Of a stretch of DNA of 50,518 nt, positions 33,863 through 42,272 are shown piece after piece. The stretch covers positions 136,576 to 187,093 of the forward strand of contig NZ_CDPK01000005.1 in assembly GCF_900068895.1 (NCBI RefSeq), given 5' to 3'. The stretch's first letter is position 1. Every line of letters begins with the position of its first letter. This DNA comes from Erwinia sp. ErVv1 (GTDB lineage Bacteria; Pseudomonadota; Gammaproteobacteria; Enterobacterales; Enterobacteriaceae). Made by a program: the position numbers and the translations under genes. Below the pieces are notes generated by a model. It searched no databases. It saw only the letters and a list, made by a program, of their open reading frames with translations, and was not told the DNA's origin.

Positions 33863-34564
33863 TCAGAGGAAGCTGTCGTCGTCTCCGAAGTCGTCATCGT
33901 CATAGCCGTCATTGCCGAAGCCAGCAAAATCGCTGCTACCGTTATCCTGCTGTAGCCCGGCGTCCTGATTCAGAAACTGACCGTCGTTACCGTTAAAGGT
34001 ATCAAGGTTATTATCGAAGCTCTCCTGCGGCAAGGCAGGCTCATTGATAATATTCACAATCTCTTCCGGCTGTGATTTATGGAACATGCTGGTCAGCATA
34101 TCAGCCATCACCACGCCACCGGCCACGCCAACTGCGGTTTGCAGCGCGCCGCCCAGAAATCCGCGCGAAGCGGTAGGGGCCGCGGCGGGCTGAGGCGCGT
34201 ATGCCGGCGGCTGCTGCTGAGGCGCAGGTGCACTGCTCCAGGCTGACTGCTGAGGTGCCTGCTGCGTCGGTTGTTGCTGACGCTGGCCGCCGCCGAACAG
34301 GCCGGAAAGAAATCCGCCGCTGCTCTGCTGAGGCTGCTGTTGCGCCAGCTTCGCTTCCAGTTCGCTGACGCGATTGTTCAGCTGTTTCATGGCCGCTTCC
34401 TGAATCAGGATAGCCTGAGCCATATAATAAGGCGCGCCCGGCTGCGATTGCAGCTGCTGCTGAATCAGCTTTTCAGCTGACGCGTCTCGCGGGCCCGACT
34501 GAGTTTCAGCCTGCTTTAAACGGCCAAACAGACTTTCTATTAACTTTTGTTCTTCGATCTGCAC
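33863..34564 (-). CDS. DUF2076-domain protein
   Basis: 233 residues from a GTG with GGAGG upstream; the frame to 34606 has no ribosome site. The N-terminal 75 residues form the conserved helical DUF2076 region (QIEEQKLIESLFGRLKQAE … AQAILIQE), then a coiled segment, a Gln/Pro/Ala-rich linker, a small hydrophobic helix region (GFLGGALQTAVGVAGGVVMA) and a strongly acidic tail ending DDDDFGDDDSFL. The family is thought to be periplasmic ligand binding in some genomes, but no signal is seen here. Inserted between yaiI and aroL. Confidence 0.85.
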   Translation of the reverse strand: MQIEEQKLIESLFGRLKQAETQSGPRDASAEKLIQQQLQSQPGAPYYMAQAILIQEAAMKQLNNRVSELEAKLAQQQPQQSSGGFLSGLFGGGQRQQQPTQQAPQQSAWSSAPAPQQQPPAYAPQPAAAPTASRGFLGGALQTAVGVAGGVVMADMLTSMFHKSQPEEIVNIINEPALPQESFDNNLDTFNGNDGQFLNQDAGLQQDNGSSDFAGFGNDGYDDDDFGDDDSFL

Positions 34565-34674
34565 AGGTAATCCTCCGAAACGGGCGATAACGCTATTTTG
34601 AGCCACCCGTAAGGAAAGTAAATGACCTTCGGGTAAGGAAATGTTGCCAGCAAAATGGGGTGAAAGGGTGTTTA

Positions 34675-34692
34675 TGTAAATAAAAATTTACA
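34675..34692 (+). promoter_or_regulatory. TyrR box (strong, perfect)
   Basis: TGTAAA-N6-TTTACA, an exact match to the TyrR consensus palindrome, 174 bp before the aroL start. A weaker half-matching site TGTAAA-N6-GCTTTT follows at 34706–34723. In E. coli, TyrR with tyrosine represses aroL through a strong and weak box set. No clear TrpR operator is seen. Confidence 0.85.
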
Positions 34693-34865
34693 GCTATTAA
34701 CCTTATGTAAAATATCGGCTTTTGAGCTTTATACCGCACTGGTGGTGTAAGGAAAACGTTACTGCTGGTGGTGCAGGAATTTTATCGGTATCATGCGGTG
34801 CAAAGTTAATCATTATCGGCCTGATGTTGCGGTGCGTGCCGCAAACGGGTGAGGAAGTGCCAGTT

Positions 34866-35390
34866 ATGTCGTTACCCCTATATCTGATCGGCGCACGCGG
34901 ATGCGGAAAAACCACCGTCGGTCAGGCATTAGCCTCTGCGCTGGGCTACACCTTTCGTGATACCGACAGTCATCTCCAGCTTATCACGCAGCGTACCGTC
35001 GCGGAGATCGTGGCGGAAGAGGGATGGAGTGGCTTTCGACAGCGTGAAACCCAGGCCCTTAAAGATGTCACCGCACCCTTTACGGTGATCGCCACCGGCG
35101 GCGGCATGGTACTGGCGGCGGAAAACCGTCGGTATATGCGCGAACAGGGAAGGGTGCTTTATCTGCACGCTGACGCGGGCGTGCTTGCCGCACGTCTTGA
35201 GGCCTATCCAGAAAAGGACCAGCGCCCGACGCTTACGGGGCGTCCTATTGCTGATGAAATGATCGAGGTACTGGCGGCTCGCGATGGCCTTTACCATGAT
35301 GCGGCCCATGGGATAATCAACGCGATGCAAACGCCAGAGAGCGTGGTGGAAGCGATTATTCACTCACTCTCACTGGCGCGCGCGGTTTGA
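34866..35390 (+). CDS. aroL: Shikimate kinase II
   Basis: 174 residues, the AroL length. Walker A GARGCGKTT (9–17), the shikimate-binding DTD (near 32–35) and GFRQRET, TVIATGGGMVL in the Walker B region, and the lid RPTLTGRP. It phosphorylates shikimate with ATP in the common aromatic pathway. The ATG at 34866 matches E. coli; the long open frame from 34722 covers the regulatory region and is not coding. Followed by yaiA and aroM as in E. coli. Confidence 0.95.
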   Translation: MSLPLYLIGARGCGKTTVGQALASALGYTFRDTDSHLQLITQRTVAEIVAEEGWSGFRQRETQALKDVTAPFTVIATGGGMVLAAENRRYMREQGRVLYLHADAGVLAARLEAYPEKDQRPTLTGRPIADEMIEVLAARDGLYHDAAHGIINAMQTPESVVEAIIHSLSLARAV

Positions 35391-35395
35391 TTCTT

Positions 35396-35425
35396 CCCGA
35401 AAAATGTCAATAATTGTCTATACTT
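35396..35425 (+). promoter_or_regulatory. Possible sigma-S-type promoter of yaiA
   Basis: CTATACTTAA at 35418–35427 matches the sigma-S -10 consensus CTATACT with a poor -35, six to thirty bases after the aroL stop. It would let yaiA be read apart from aroL. Confidence 0.5.
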
Positions 35426-35493
35426 AATTCAGACCTGATGGTGTCCGGCTTCACCGGCGGACAGAATCTTATTGATAAAGGAAGGGGAGTTAT

Positions 35494-35685
35494 ATGCCAA
35501 CAAGACCACCGTATCCTCGTGTCGCAACGATTGTCCCGGTAGAAAAGGGTGTATCAGGCAGCACGGTAACCTGGTATGAACTGCGTGCTGATCATCCTAA
35601 GGCGGGTACGCTTATTAGCGAACATGAATCAGAGCAGGAAGCGCAGGATGCCAAGGCGCGCTACGAAGATAAAGAGAAAGAGTGA
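35494..35685 (+). CDS. yaiA: YaiA small protein
   Basis: 63 residues, the E. coli length. [47 protein letters not shown] match E. coli YaiA throughout. A small beta-rich soluble protein in the aroL–yaiA–aroM group; function unknown. GGAAGGGGAG precedes the ATG. Confidence 0.95.
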   Translation: MPTRPPYPRVATIVPVEKGVSGSTVTWYELRADHPKAGTLISEHESEQEAQDAKARYEDKEKE

Positions 35686-35984
35686 CGCCACCGGCAGGGA
35701 TGCCGTAATGCACTGCGTTTTTTTAATTCCGTCAGCCCGGGCATGTTCAACTTCGGAATATCCCCCGGCATTTAGCTTATCTGGCTGATAATTCGCGCTT
35801 ATGCCGCTTAATGTGCAAAGTTAACGAAAATAACTGGATCTAAATTGGGGCGCAGGCGATGTTTCTAACATATTCTGCTGGCTACTCTGGGCTGTTTAAT
35901 CGGATACTCGCTTGACCCGGCAGCGGCATCCCCTTATTTTCGGCTGAGTGACACCCGCGTTATTTACCGGCTACGCGAACGCGT
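35686..35984. other. Intergenic stretch between yaiA and aroM
   Basis: 299 bp with no gene. In E. coli this gap is much shorter. An AT-rich patch at 35810–35840 could hold a promoter, so aroM may be transcribed on its own here. Confidence 0.5.
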
Positions 35985-36839
35985 ATGACCGAAATTCTAC
36001 TGGACAGAGCATTGATTGATTATTTGACCGATCCCCTTTCATCACCAGAGACCTTGTCCACGACCGGGCAGGAGACGCTCACTGTATCGACGACGCCCCC
36101 CGAAGATGACCGGTTCCAGCAGCCAGCGGTGAAGCAGGCGGCCCCCACTGAGGCGGCTGCGACGACGAAACGACTGGTCGCCCTGACCCTTGGCCCGGCA
36201 TCGAGCAGCGATTTGCGACCGCTACTGACCGAACTGATGCCCGAGGATCACATCGTTCACGTCGGCCTGGTGGATAATCTCACCGCTGAGGAAATCGAAA
36301 GCCTGTATGCTCCCATCGACGGTGAGAGCATCGTTATGGCGCGTCTGGAAGATGGCAGTCACCTGATACTGTCCGCTGCGCGCGTTGAGGCTGAACTGCA
36401 AAAGCGCATTGATGGGCTTGAGCAGCAGGGATATGAAACCCTGCTCCTGCTCTGTAGCGGAGAATATAAAAACCTCGTTACCCGCAGCGCCGCCCTGCTT
36501 GAGCCTTACAGCCTGCTCCCTCCGCTGGTGGAGGCGATTACTGCCGGACATCAGGTAGGCATTGTCGTCGCGCGGGAAGAGTTTCTTACGGAACAGGCGC
36601 GTAAATGGCGTAGCCTGAGTCAGCGGCCTCACTTTGCCGTCGCCAGCCCGTGGGCGCTGAGCGACGAGGAGCTGATCGATGCGGCGCTGTTGCTCCAGGA
36701 GAAAGGGGCAGACGTCGTGGTACTGGACTGTCTTGGTTATCATCAGCGGCATCGAGATTTTTTACAGAAACTACTTGGGATCCCCGTAGTACTGTCAAAT
36801 ATGCTTATTGCAAAACTGGCGGTGGAACTCATGGAGTAA
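35985..36839 (+). CDS. aroM: AroM family protein with N-terminal extension
   Basis: 284 residues. From about residue 62 (KRLVALTLGPASSSDLRPLL) it follows E. coli AroM (225 residues) to its end, including YETLLLLCSGEYKNL, PYSLLPPLVEAI, GADVVVLDCLGYHQRHRDFL and VVLSNMLIAKLA. The first 61 residues are extra, rich in Thr, Pro, Gln and Ala, and likely disordered. No ribosome site is clear at the ATG. A GTG at codon 49 is the only later in-frame start nearby and also lacks one. AroM's function is unknown; in E. coli it is under TyrR. Confidence 0.88.
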   Translation: MTEILLDRALIDYLTDPLSSPETLSTTGQETLTVSTTPPEDDRFQQPAVKQAAPTEAAATTKRLVALTLGPASSSDLRPLLTELMPEDHIVHVGLVDNLTAEEIESLYAPIDGESIVMARLEDGSHLILSAARVEAELQKRIDGLEQQGYETLLLLCSGEYKNLVTRSAALLEPYSLLPPLVEAITAGHQVGIVVAREEFLTEQARKWRSLSQRPHFAVASPWALSDEELIDAALLLQEKGADVVVLDCLGYHQRHRDFLQKLLGIPVVLSNMLIAKLAVELME

Positions 36840-36907
36840 GCAAGGAAGCCTGGCTTTTTTGCCCGCCACAATACCTGTGTCTTTCAATATAATGTAAGGA
36901 TAGTGAT

Positions 36908-37198
36908 ATGCTCAACGTCAGTGAGTACTTCGACGGAAAGGTGAAATCAATTGGTTTTGACAGCGCCAGTACGGGCCGTGCCAGCGTCGGTGTAATGGCA
37001 GAGGGAGAATATACTTTTGGCACCGGCCAGCCGGAAGAGATGACCGTGGTAAGCGGTTCGCTGAAAGCTTTACTGCCGGGTGAAACGGAATGGAAGCTGT
37101 TTGAGCCAGGCCAGGTCTTTAACGTTCCGGGCCACAGCGAATTTCACTTACAGGTGGCTGAACCCTCTTCTTACCTGTGTCGCTATCTGAAAGATTAA
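36908..37198 (+). CDS. ppnP: Pyrimidine/purine nucleoside phosphorylase PpnP
   Basis: 96 residues, a single cupin domain. NEYFDGKV-type start, [17 protein letters not shown] and [20 protein letters not shown] are near identical to E. coli YaiE/PpnP. The enzyme cleaves many nucleosides by phosphorolysis. TAAGGA precedes the ATG. A hairpin follows before the convergent rdgC. Confidence 0.95.
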   Translation: MLNVSEYFDGKVKSIGFDSASTGRASVGVMAEGEYTFGTGQPEEMTVVSGSLKALLPGETEWKLFEPGQVFNVPGHSEFHLQVAEPSSYLCRYLKD

Positions 37199-37204
37199 GC
37201 TTAT

Positions 37205-37227
37205 CAGGGGCGGTGTCACCGCCCCTG
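37205..37227. terminator. Hairpin between convergent ppnP and rdgC
   Basis: CAGGGGCGG – TGTCA – CCGCCCCTG, perfect 9-bp stem six bases past the ppnP stop and 13 bases past the rdgC stop on the other strand. No long T-run. Confidence 0.6.
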
Positions 37228-37240
37228 TTCCCCTCACGAT

Positions 37241-38152
37241 TTAACGCTGAGCTTCCCCGCCTAACGCCTCGACGGTATTCACGATCAGAGCCGCCAGTTC
37301 GCTGGTCATCAGGATAAAATCTGCATCAAAGCGCGCTGCGACATCTTCACGATCAATATCATCATTCTGCTCGCGCAGCGTATCTGAAAACTTCAGGCGC
37401 TTCAGCGATCCGTCGTCAGAGAGCAGCAGCTGTACGCGCTCCTGCCAGTCGAGCGCCAGTTTGGTCACCAGCTTGCCGGCCTCAATATGGTTAGCGATTT
37501 CATCGCAGACCAGGTCCTGTTTCTTACAGCGGATAACGCCGCCATCTTCCAGCAGGGCTTTGAGTTCGGCTTCATCCATCAGGGCGAATCCGGCTGGCGT
37601 TTCACCTGAGCGCACCCATTCGGTCATGGTCAGTTCAATCGGACTTTCCATCGTCAGCGGGACCACCGGCAGCGAACCCAGACATTTGCGCAGCAGCGCC
37701 AGCGTGTCTTCGGCCTTTTTTGCGCTGGCGCAGTCAACCATAATCAGATTGTTGACGGTGTCGATCCACACGAAGGTCTGGCTAAAGCGGCTGAAGGCGC
37801 GGGGCAGCAGGCTGTGCAGCACTTCATCCTTTAGCGAGTCCTTCTCGGTTTTTTTCAGCTTACGCTGCTGCTCGGCTTCGAGCTTGCCAATTTTGGCTTC
37901 CAGTGCCTGTTTAATCACTGGCGAAGGCAGTATTTTTTCTTCTTTACGGGCACAGATCAGGATTTGGCCTTTATTAACGTGGGTCAGCGCGTCGCCGCGC
38001 GGTCCCATTGGCGATACCCAGCCGGTTTTCGCCATATCCTGACTGCCGCAGGGAGTAAAGGTGAAGGCCTCAAGCTGTTTTTCCATCTCGTCAACCGCCA
38101 GCGGGATCTCACGATTCAGACGATATACCATTAAATTTTTAAACCACAGCAT
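37241..38152 (-). CDS. rdgC: Recombination-associated protein RdgC
   Basis: 303 residues from [15 protein letters not shown], exactly the E. coli length and start; the frame up to 38170 is not used. RdgC forms a ring dimer around double-stranded DNA and limits RecA and RecFOR-dependent recombination. Conserved regions include [27 protein letters not shown] and [20 protein letters not shown]. Position before mak matches E. coli. Confidence 0.96.
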   Translation of the reverse strand: MLWFKNLMVYRLNREIPLAVDEMEKQLEAFTFTPCGSQDMAKTGWVSPMGPRGDALTHVNKGQILICARKEEKILPSPVIKQALEAKIGKLEAEQQRKLKKTEKDSLKDEVLHSLLPRAFSRFSQTFVWIDTVNNLIMVDCASAKKAEDTLALLRKCLGSLPVVPLTMESPIELTMTEWVRSGETPAGFALMDEAELKALLEDGGVIRCKKQDLVCDEIANHIEAGKLVTKLALDWQERVQLLLSDDGSLKRLKFSDTLREQNDDIDREDVAARFDADFILMTSELAALIVNTVEALGGEAQR

Positions 38153-38296
38153 TATGCTTTCCCTCTCCATGCGCGCATCAGGCGCGCGAATTCAACGACA
38201 GCGCGCATGATAGCGAATCGGCGGCAGCGTTTCATTGCCTTTAGGTTAATGCCTCTCTAAGGTTAAGGGGCGGGCGCTAAAAAATGAGGAATAACA

Positions 38297-39205
38297 GTGC
38301 GTATTGGAATTGATTTAGGTGGAACGAAAATCGAAGTGATTGCCCTATCCGAACAGGGAGAAACGCTGTTTCGCCATCGGGTGGACACCCCGAGGAATGA
38401 CTACACCAAAACGCTGGAGGCCATTACCGGGCTGGTGAACCTGGCCGAGGAAAAAACCGGACAGCGTGGCAGCGTGGGGTTAGGTATTCCAGGCACTCTT
38501 TCTCCCTATACTCATCGGGTCAAGAATGCCAACTCTACCTGGCTTAACGGGCAGCCGCTGGACAAGGATCTGCACAGGATGTTGCAGCGCGAGGTGCGTA
38601 TTGCCAATGATGCTAACTGCCTGGCGGTTTCCGAGGCGGTGGACGGTGCGGCTAAGGGCCAGCAGACCGTCTTCGCCGTGATTATTGGCACGGGCTGCGG
38701 GGCGGGTGTGGCGCTCAACGCGCAGGCACATGCGGGCGGCAACGGCAATGCCGGGGAGTGGGGGCATAATCCGCTGCCCTGGATGGATGAAGATGAGCAG
38801 CGCTTTCGTGATGAAGTCCCGTGCTACTGCGGCAAATCTGGCTGTATCGAAACCTATATTTCCGGCACCGGTTTTGGCACCGACTATCATCGCCTGAGCG
38901 GCATCAAACGCAAGGGCGCTGATATTATCAGCCTGCTGGAGCAGCAGGACCCGGTGGCCGAACTGGCGATAAGCCGCTATGAATTGCGGCTGGCTAAATC
39001 GCTGGCGCAGGTGGTGAATATTCTCGACCCGGATGTGATCGTGATGGGGGGCGGGATGAGCAACGTCGATCGTCTCTATCAGACCCTGCCGCCGCTTATC
39101 AAAAAGTGGGTGTTTGGCGGCGAATGCGAAACGCCCATTCTCAAAGCCCGACACGGAGACTCCAGCGGCGTACGTGGCGCGGCGTGGCTCTGGCCAGCTG
39201 AGTAA
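38297..39205 (+). CDS. mak: Fructokinase Mak (ROK family)
   Basis: 302 residues, collinear with E. coli Mak. DLGGTK (6–11) and [11 protein letters not shown] are the phosphate loops, GIPGTLSPY and [16 protein letters not shown] the sugar side, and [10 protein letters not shown] … CYCGKSGC the ROK zinc site (HxnCxCxxxxC). It phosphorylates fructose and other hexoses with ATP. GTG start with GAGGA upstream. A hairpin (39211–39235) follows. Confidence 0.96.
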   Translation: MRIGIDLGGTKIEVIALSEQGETLFRHRVDTPRNDYTKTLEAITGLVNLAEEKTGQRGSVGLGIPGTLSPYTHRVKNANSTWLNGQPLDKDLHRMLQREVRIANDANCLAVSEAVDGAAKGQQTVFAVIIGTGCGAGVALNAQAHAGGNGNAGEWGHNPLPWMDEDEQRFRDEVPCYCGKSGCIETYISGTGFGTDYHRLSGIKRKGADIISLLEQQDPVAELAISRYELRLAKSLAQVVNILDPDVIVMGGGMSNVDRLYQTLPPLIKKWVFGGECETPILKARHGDSSGVRGAAWLWPAE

Positions 39206-39210
39206 ATAAC

Positions 39211-39235
39211 TGCGCGTAAAGCCTTTTTACGCGCA
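39211..39235. terminator. Hairpin between convergent mak and permease genes
   Basis: TGCGCGTAAA – GCCTT – TTTACGCGCA, a perfect 10-bp stem with A/T pairs at the loop. No outer T-run. Confidence 0.6.
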
Positions 39236-39255
39236 TTACCAGGACGGTCCAGGCG

Positions 39256-40620
39256 TTATTCACCAAACAGCATGGCGTCGCGCGGGGCGCGGTCACGCTG
39301 TTTTTTGGTCATCAGGAAATAGAGATAACCGACCGCCATAAAGGCGACAAACAGCCCACCTATAACCGGGTTAAACCACAGCATCGCGACCAGACAAACC
39401 AGCGCCAGCACCAGTGCAATCCCCGGTACAATCGGATATCCCGGCGCGCGAAAGCTACGCTCCAGCTCGGGAGCGGTACGGCGCAGGCGAAACAGACTCA
39501 GCATGCTCATTACATACATGACAATTGCGCCGAACACCGCCATGGTGATCATCGCCGCCGTCAGCGTCATGCCCTGCAAATTGATCCAGCCGTCGCTGAA
39601 AATGGCGGCGATGCCAATCAGCCCGCCCGCGATGATGGCCCGATGCGGCGTCTGGAAGCGGGACAGCTTCGCAAGGCCAGCGGGAAGGTAGCCCGCGCGC
39701 GCCAGGGCGAAAAACTGACGCGAGTAGCCCAGAATAATGCCGTGGAAGCTGGCAATCAGCCCAAACAGGCCAATCCACACCAGCATATGCATCCAGCCCG
39801 AATGCTCGCCCACCACCATTTTCATCGCCTGCGGCAGCGGATCGTTAATGTCTGAAAGCCTGCGCCAGTCACCCGCGCCGCCTGCCATCAGCATCACGCC
39901 CACGGCCAGTACCACCAGCGTCAGGATCCCGCCGATATAAGCGCGCGGGATTGTCCGCTTCGGATCTCTGGCCTCTTCGGCGGCCATCGCGGCGCCTTCA
40001 ATCGCCAGGAAAAACCAGATCGCGAACGGAATGGCGGCAAAAATTCCGGACACGGCGGTCATACCGGGATGATCGCTGCCCGCCCAGCCGTGGGCGACGA
40101 AATTCGCCATGCTGAAACCGGGAGCCACCACGCCCATAAAGACCAGCAGCTCCATCACCGCCAGCACGGTCACCACCAGTTCAAACATCGCTGCCAGCTT
40201 GACGCCCAGAATATTCAGCAGCATAAACAGAATATAGGCACCCACGGCGGCATATTTGGGATTAAGGTGCGGATACTGCACGTTAAGGTAAGCCCCGATC
40301 GCCATGGCAATGGCCGGGGGTGCGAAAACAAACTCTACCAGCGTCGCCATACCTGCAATCAGCCCGCCGGTTTCACCAAAGGCGCGGCGACTGTAGGCAA
40401 AGGGGCCGCCAGCATGAGGAATAGCCGTGGAAAGCTCAGTAAAACTGAATATAAAGCAGGTATAGAGGGTGGCGACCAGCAGAGTCGTGACCAGGAAGCC
40501 CAGCGTCCCCGCTACGCCCCAGCCATAGCTCCAGCCAAAATACTCGCCGGAGATAACCAGACCTACCGCAATCCCCCACAGATGTATGGTGCCCAGGGTG
40601 GGCTTTAACGTGCTTGTCAT
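39256..40620 (-). CDS. APC-family amino acid/amine permease, ethanolamine permease-like
   Basis: 454 residues from the ATG at 40620, with twelve helices of the APC fold. GLVISGEYFGWSYGW in helix 1 and FAIWFFLAIEGAAMAAEEAR in helix 6 are features of the ethanolamine permease (Eat) subgroup. GGGGAT lies at ribosome-site distance. The open frame to 40698 reads into the promoter region. It is divergent from an APH-fold kinase and lies where E. coli carries araJ. Substrate likely a small amino alcohol or amino acid (inference). Confidence 0.87.
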   Translation of the reverse strand: MTSTLKPTLGTIHLWGIAVGLVISGEYFGWSYGWGVAGTLGFLVTTLLVATLYTCFIFSFTELSTAIPHAGGPFAYSRRAFGETGGLIAGMATLVEFVFAPPAIAMAIGAYLNVQYPHLNPKYAAVGAYILFMLLNILGVKLAAMFELVVTVLAVMELLVFMGVVAPGFSMANFVAHGWAGSDHPGMTAVSGIFAAIPFAIWFFLAIEGAAMAAEEARDPKRTIPRAYIGGILTLVVLAVGVMLMAGGAGDWRRLSDINDPLPQAMKMVVGEHSGWMHMLVWIGLFGLIASFHGIILGYSRQFFALARAGYLPAGLAKLSRFQTPHRAIIAGGLIGIAAIFSDGWINLQGMTLTAAMITMAVFGAIVMYVMSMLSLFRLRRTAPELERSFRAPGYPIVPGIALVLALVCLVAMLWFNPVIGGLFVAFMAVGYLYFLMTKKQRDRAPRDAMLFGE

Positions 40621-40854
40621 ACCGATATCCCCGTCAGAAGCGTGTCTGTCGATAATGCCGTCGGGAGCGGTGAATAAACTTGACGCTGCCGTGATCAATT
40701 TTGTGCTCTGAGGTCAACTCCCTGCCGCCTAAAACGCCGGATGCACGCTAAAGTCAAAAGAGTGTCGTCCGTCGTCAAGCCTGTCCGATTTCAGGTTGCC
40801 ATGCTGGTCTCACCACGCCGGATAACCCACACCCATCTACAGGGGAGCCACATT

Positions 40855-41859
40855 ATGACAGCCAGGCAATCTGAACATCTTGATAACAGCGCGCTGATGG
40901 CGCTGGCCCGACGGGCGATTAGCCTTTATCCCTTTGCCAGAGAGGGGAAGCTGAGCCTGCTGTGCCGCTCTGAAAATGCCACCTTTTTGCTGGAGGTCGC
41001 CGGGACGCGCTACGCCCTGCGTCTGCATCGCGGCGACTATCACCAGCGTGGCGATATTGAGAGCGAGCTGAACTGGCTGGATGCCCTGCGCGAAACCGGG
41101 ATTGTTGTACCCCAGGCCGTGCCGGATGAAACAGGGCAGCGCGTGCAGTCGTTGCCGCTTGCTGACGGAGGCGAACGCCATGCGGTGTTATTTCACTGGA
41201 TCGACGGCGAGATGCCCGGGACCGATGTCGATCCCCGAGCCTTCCAGCAGCTGGGAGAGATTACGGCCCGACTGCATCAGCACAGCAGGCGCTGGCAAAA
41301 GCCAGCCGGCTTCCAGCGCATTATCTGGGATCACCAGACGATGGTCAGCCCACAAAGCCACTGGGGTGACTGGAAAGACGCGCCCGGCCTGCGCGTGACC
41401 GATCATCAAACGGTACAGCAGGCCATCACGCAGGCGGGAAACGCGCTGGAGCGTTTCGGTAAGGCGGGATCGCGCTACGGACTGATCCACGCCGATCTGC
41501 GCCTGACTAATCTGCTGCTCCATAAGGGTGAAACGCGGGTGATCGATTTTGACGACTGCGGCTTTGGCTGGTATCTCCACGATCTGGCGGCGGCGATCAG
41601 CTTTGTTGAGCATCATCCCCGCGCGGCCCAGTGGGTGGATCACTGGATAACCGGCTATGAGCGGGCAGGGCACATCAGCGATGAAGAGATGTCGCTGGTG
41701 CCGACGCTGCTGATCCAGCGACGGATCCAGCTGCTGGCCTGGGTAGGATCCCATGCGGAGACCGAAATGGCCCTAAGCCTGGGGCCGCAGTGGGCAGATC
41801 ACAGCGTGCGCCTGTGCCGACGCTATCTGGAAACCGATGCACTGCCCGTTGGCGCATGA
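40855..41859 (+). CDS. APH-fold phosphotransferase (small-molecule kinase)
   Basis: 334 residues from the ATG at 40855, with AGGGGAG upstream; the longer frame to 40741 has none. The N-lobe LLCRSENATFLLEVAGTRYA is the ATP-binding beta sheet; HADLRLTNLL is the catalytic HxDxxxxN loop; VIDFDDCGFGW is the metal-binding DFD. This is the choline/ethanolamine/homoserine/hydroxylysine kinase and aminoglycoside phosphotransferase fold. Divergence from an ethanolamine-type permease suggests an amino-alcohol kinase, but the substrate is unproved. Confidence 0.85.
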   Translation: MTARQSEHLDNSALMALARRAISLYPFAREGKLSLLCRSENATFLLEVAGTRYALRLHRGDYHQRGDIESELNWLDALRETGIVVPQAVPDETGQRVQSLPLADGGERHAVLFHWIDGEMPGTDVDPRAFQQLGEITARLHQHSRRWQKPAGFQRIIWDHQTMVSPQSHWGDWKDAPGLRVTDHQTVQQAITQAGNALERFGKAGSRYGLIHADLRLTNLLLHKGETRVIDFDDCGFGWYLHDLAAAISFVEHHPRAAQWVDHWITGYERAGHISDEEMSLVPTLLIQRRIQLLAWVGSHAETEMALSLGPQWADHSVRLCRRYLETDALPVGA

Positions 41860-41926
41860 GGGCAGGCCCTGGCTGGGCGAGGGCAGAGGCTGACAGCCGG
41901 GGAAAGTGCAGCTAATGCTGCCGTAT

Positions 41927-42117
41927 AGCTGATTGCTGAGTGAAACGCTGCTGGCGCTGCGCTGAGTAGCTGGTTGCTGAGTGAAACGCTGCTGGCGCTG
42001 CGCTGAGTAGCTGATTGCTGAGTGAAACGCTGCTGATGCTGCGCTGAGTAGCTGATTGCTAAGTGAAACGCTGCTGATGCTGCGCTGAGTAGCTGGTTGC
42101 TGAGTGAAACGCTGCTG
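41927..42117. repeat. 41-bp tandem repeat, about 4.7 copies
   Basis: Copies begin at 41927, 41968, 42009, 42050 and 42091, each starting AGCTGRTTGCT and containing GAGTGAAACGCTGCTG; the last copy fades after 42117. Copies differ at a few positions. The array lies between the kinase stop and the AraC-type gene start. Copies touch without spacers, so it is not CRISPR. 41 bp is close to four helical turns, which would place equal sites on one DNA face. Confidence 0.95.
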
Positions 42118-42272
42118 CCTGCGTTGCTGATGCACTGCTGGTGAGCAGCAGCCGCGCCAGGGCAGTGCCGCCCCCGATGGGGAGCGGCGTAAACGACTGT
42201 TTTCCCGTAGTTTGCGCATTGGTACGATAATTGCTGTACCCTCAGTATGTTTCCAACGCTGAGGCGATGATG

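Noticed and set aside
34720-34865. TrpR operator before aroL
   Set aside because: No sequence close to the GTACTAGTT-type palindrome of E. coli aroL is present.
41927-42117. CRISPR array
   Set aside because: Copies are contiguous with no variable spacers, and no cas genes are present; it is a plain tandem repeat.
41773-42219. 148-residue reading frame on the minus strand
   Set aside because: It is made of the 41-bp array read in successive frames plus the antisense of the kinase gene; no ribosome site.
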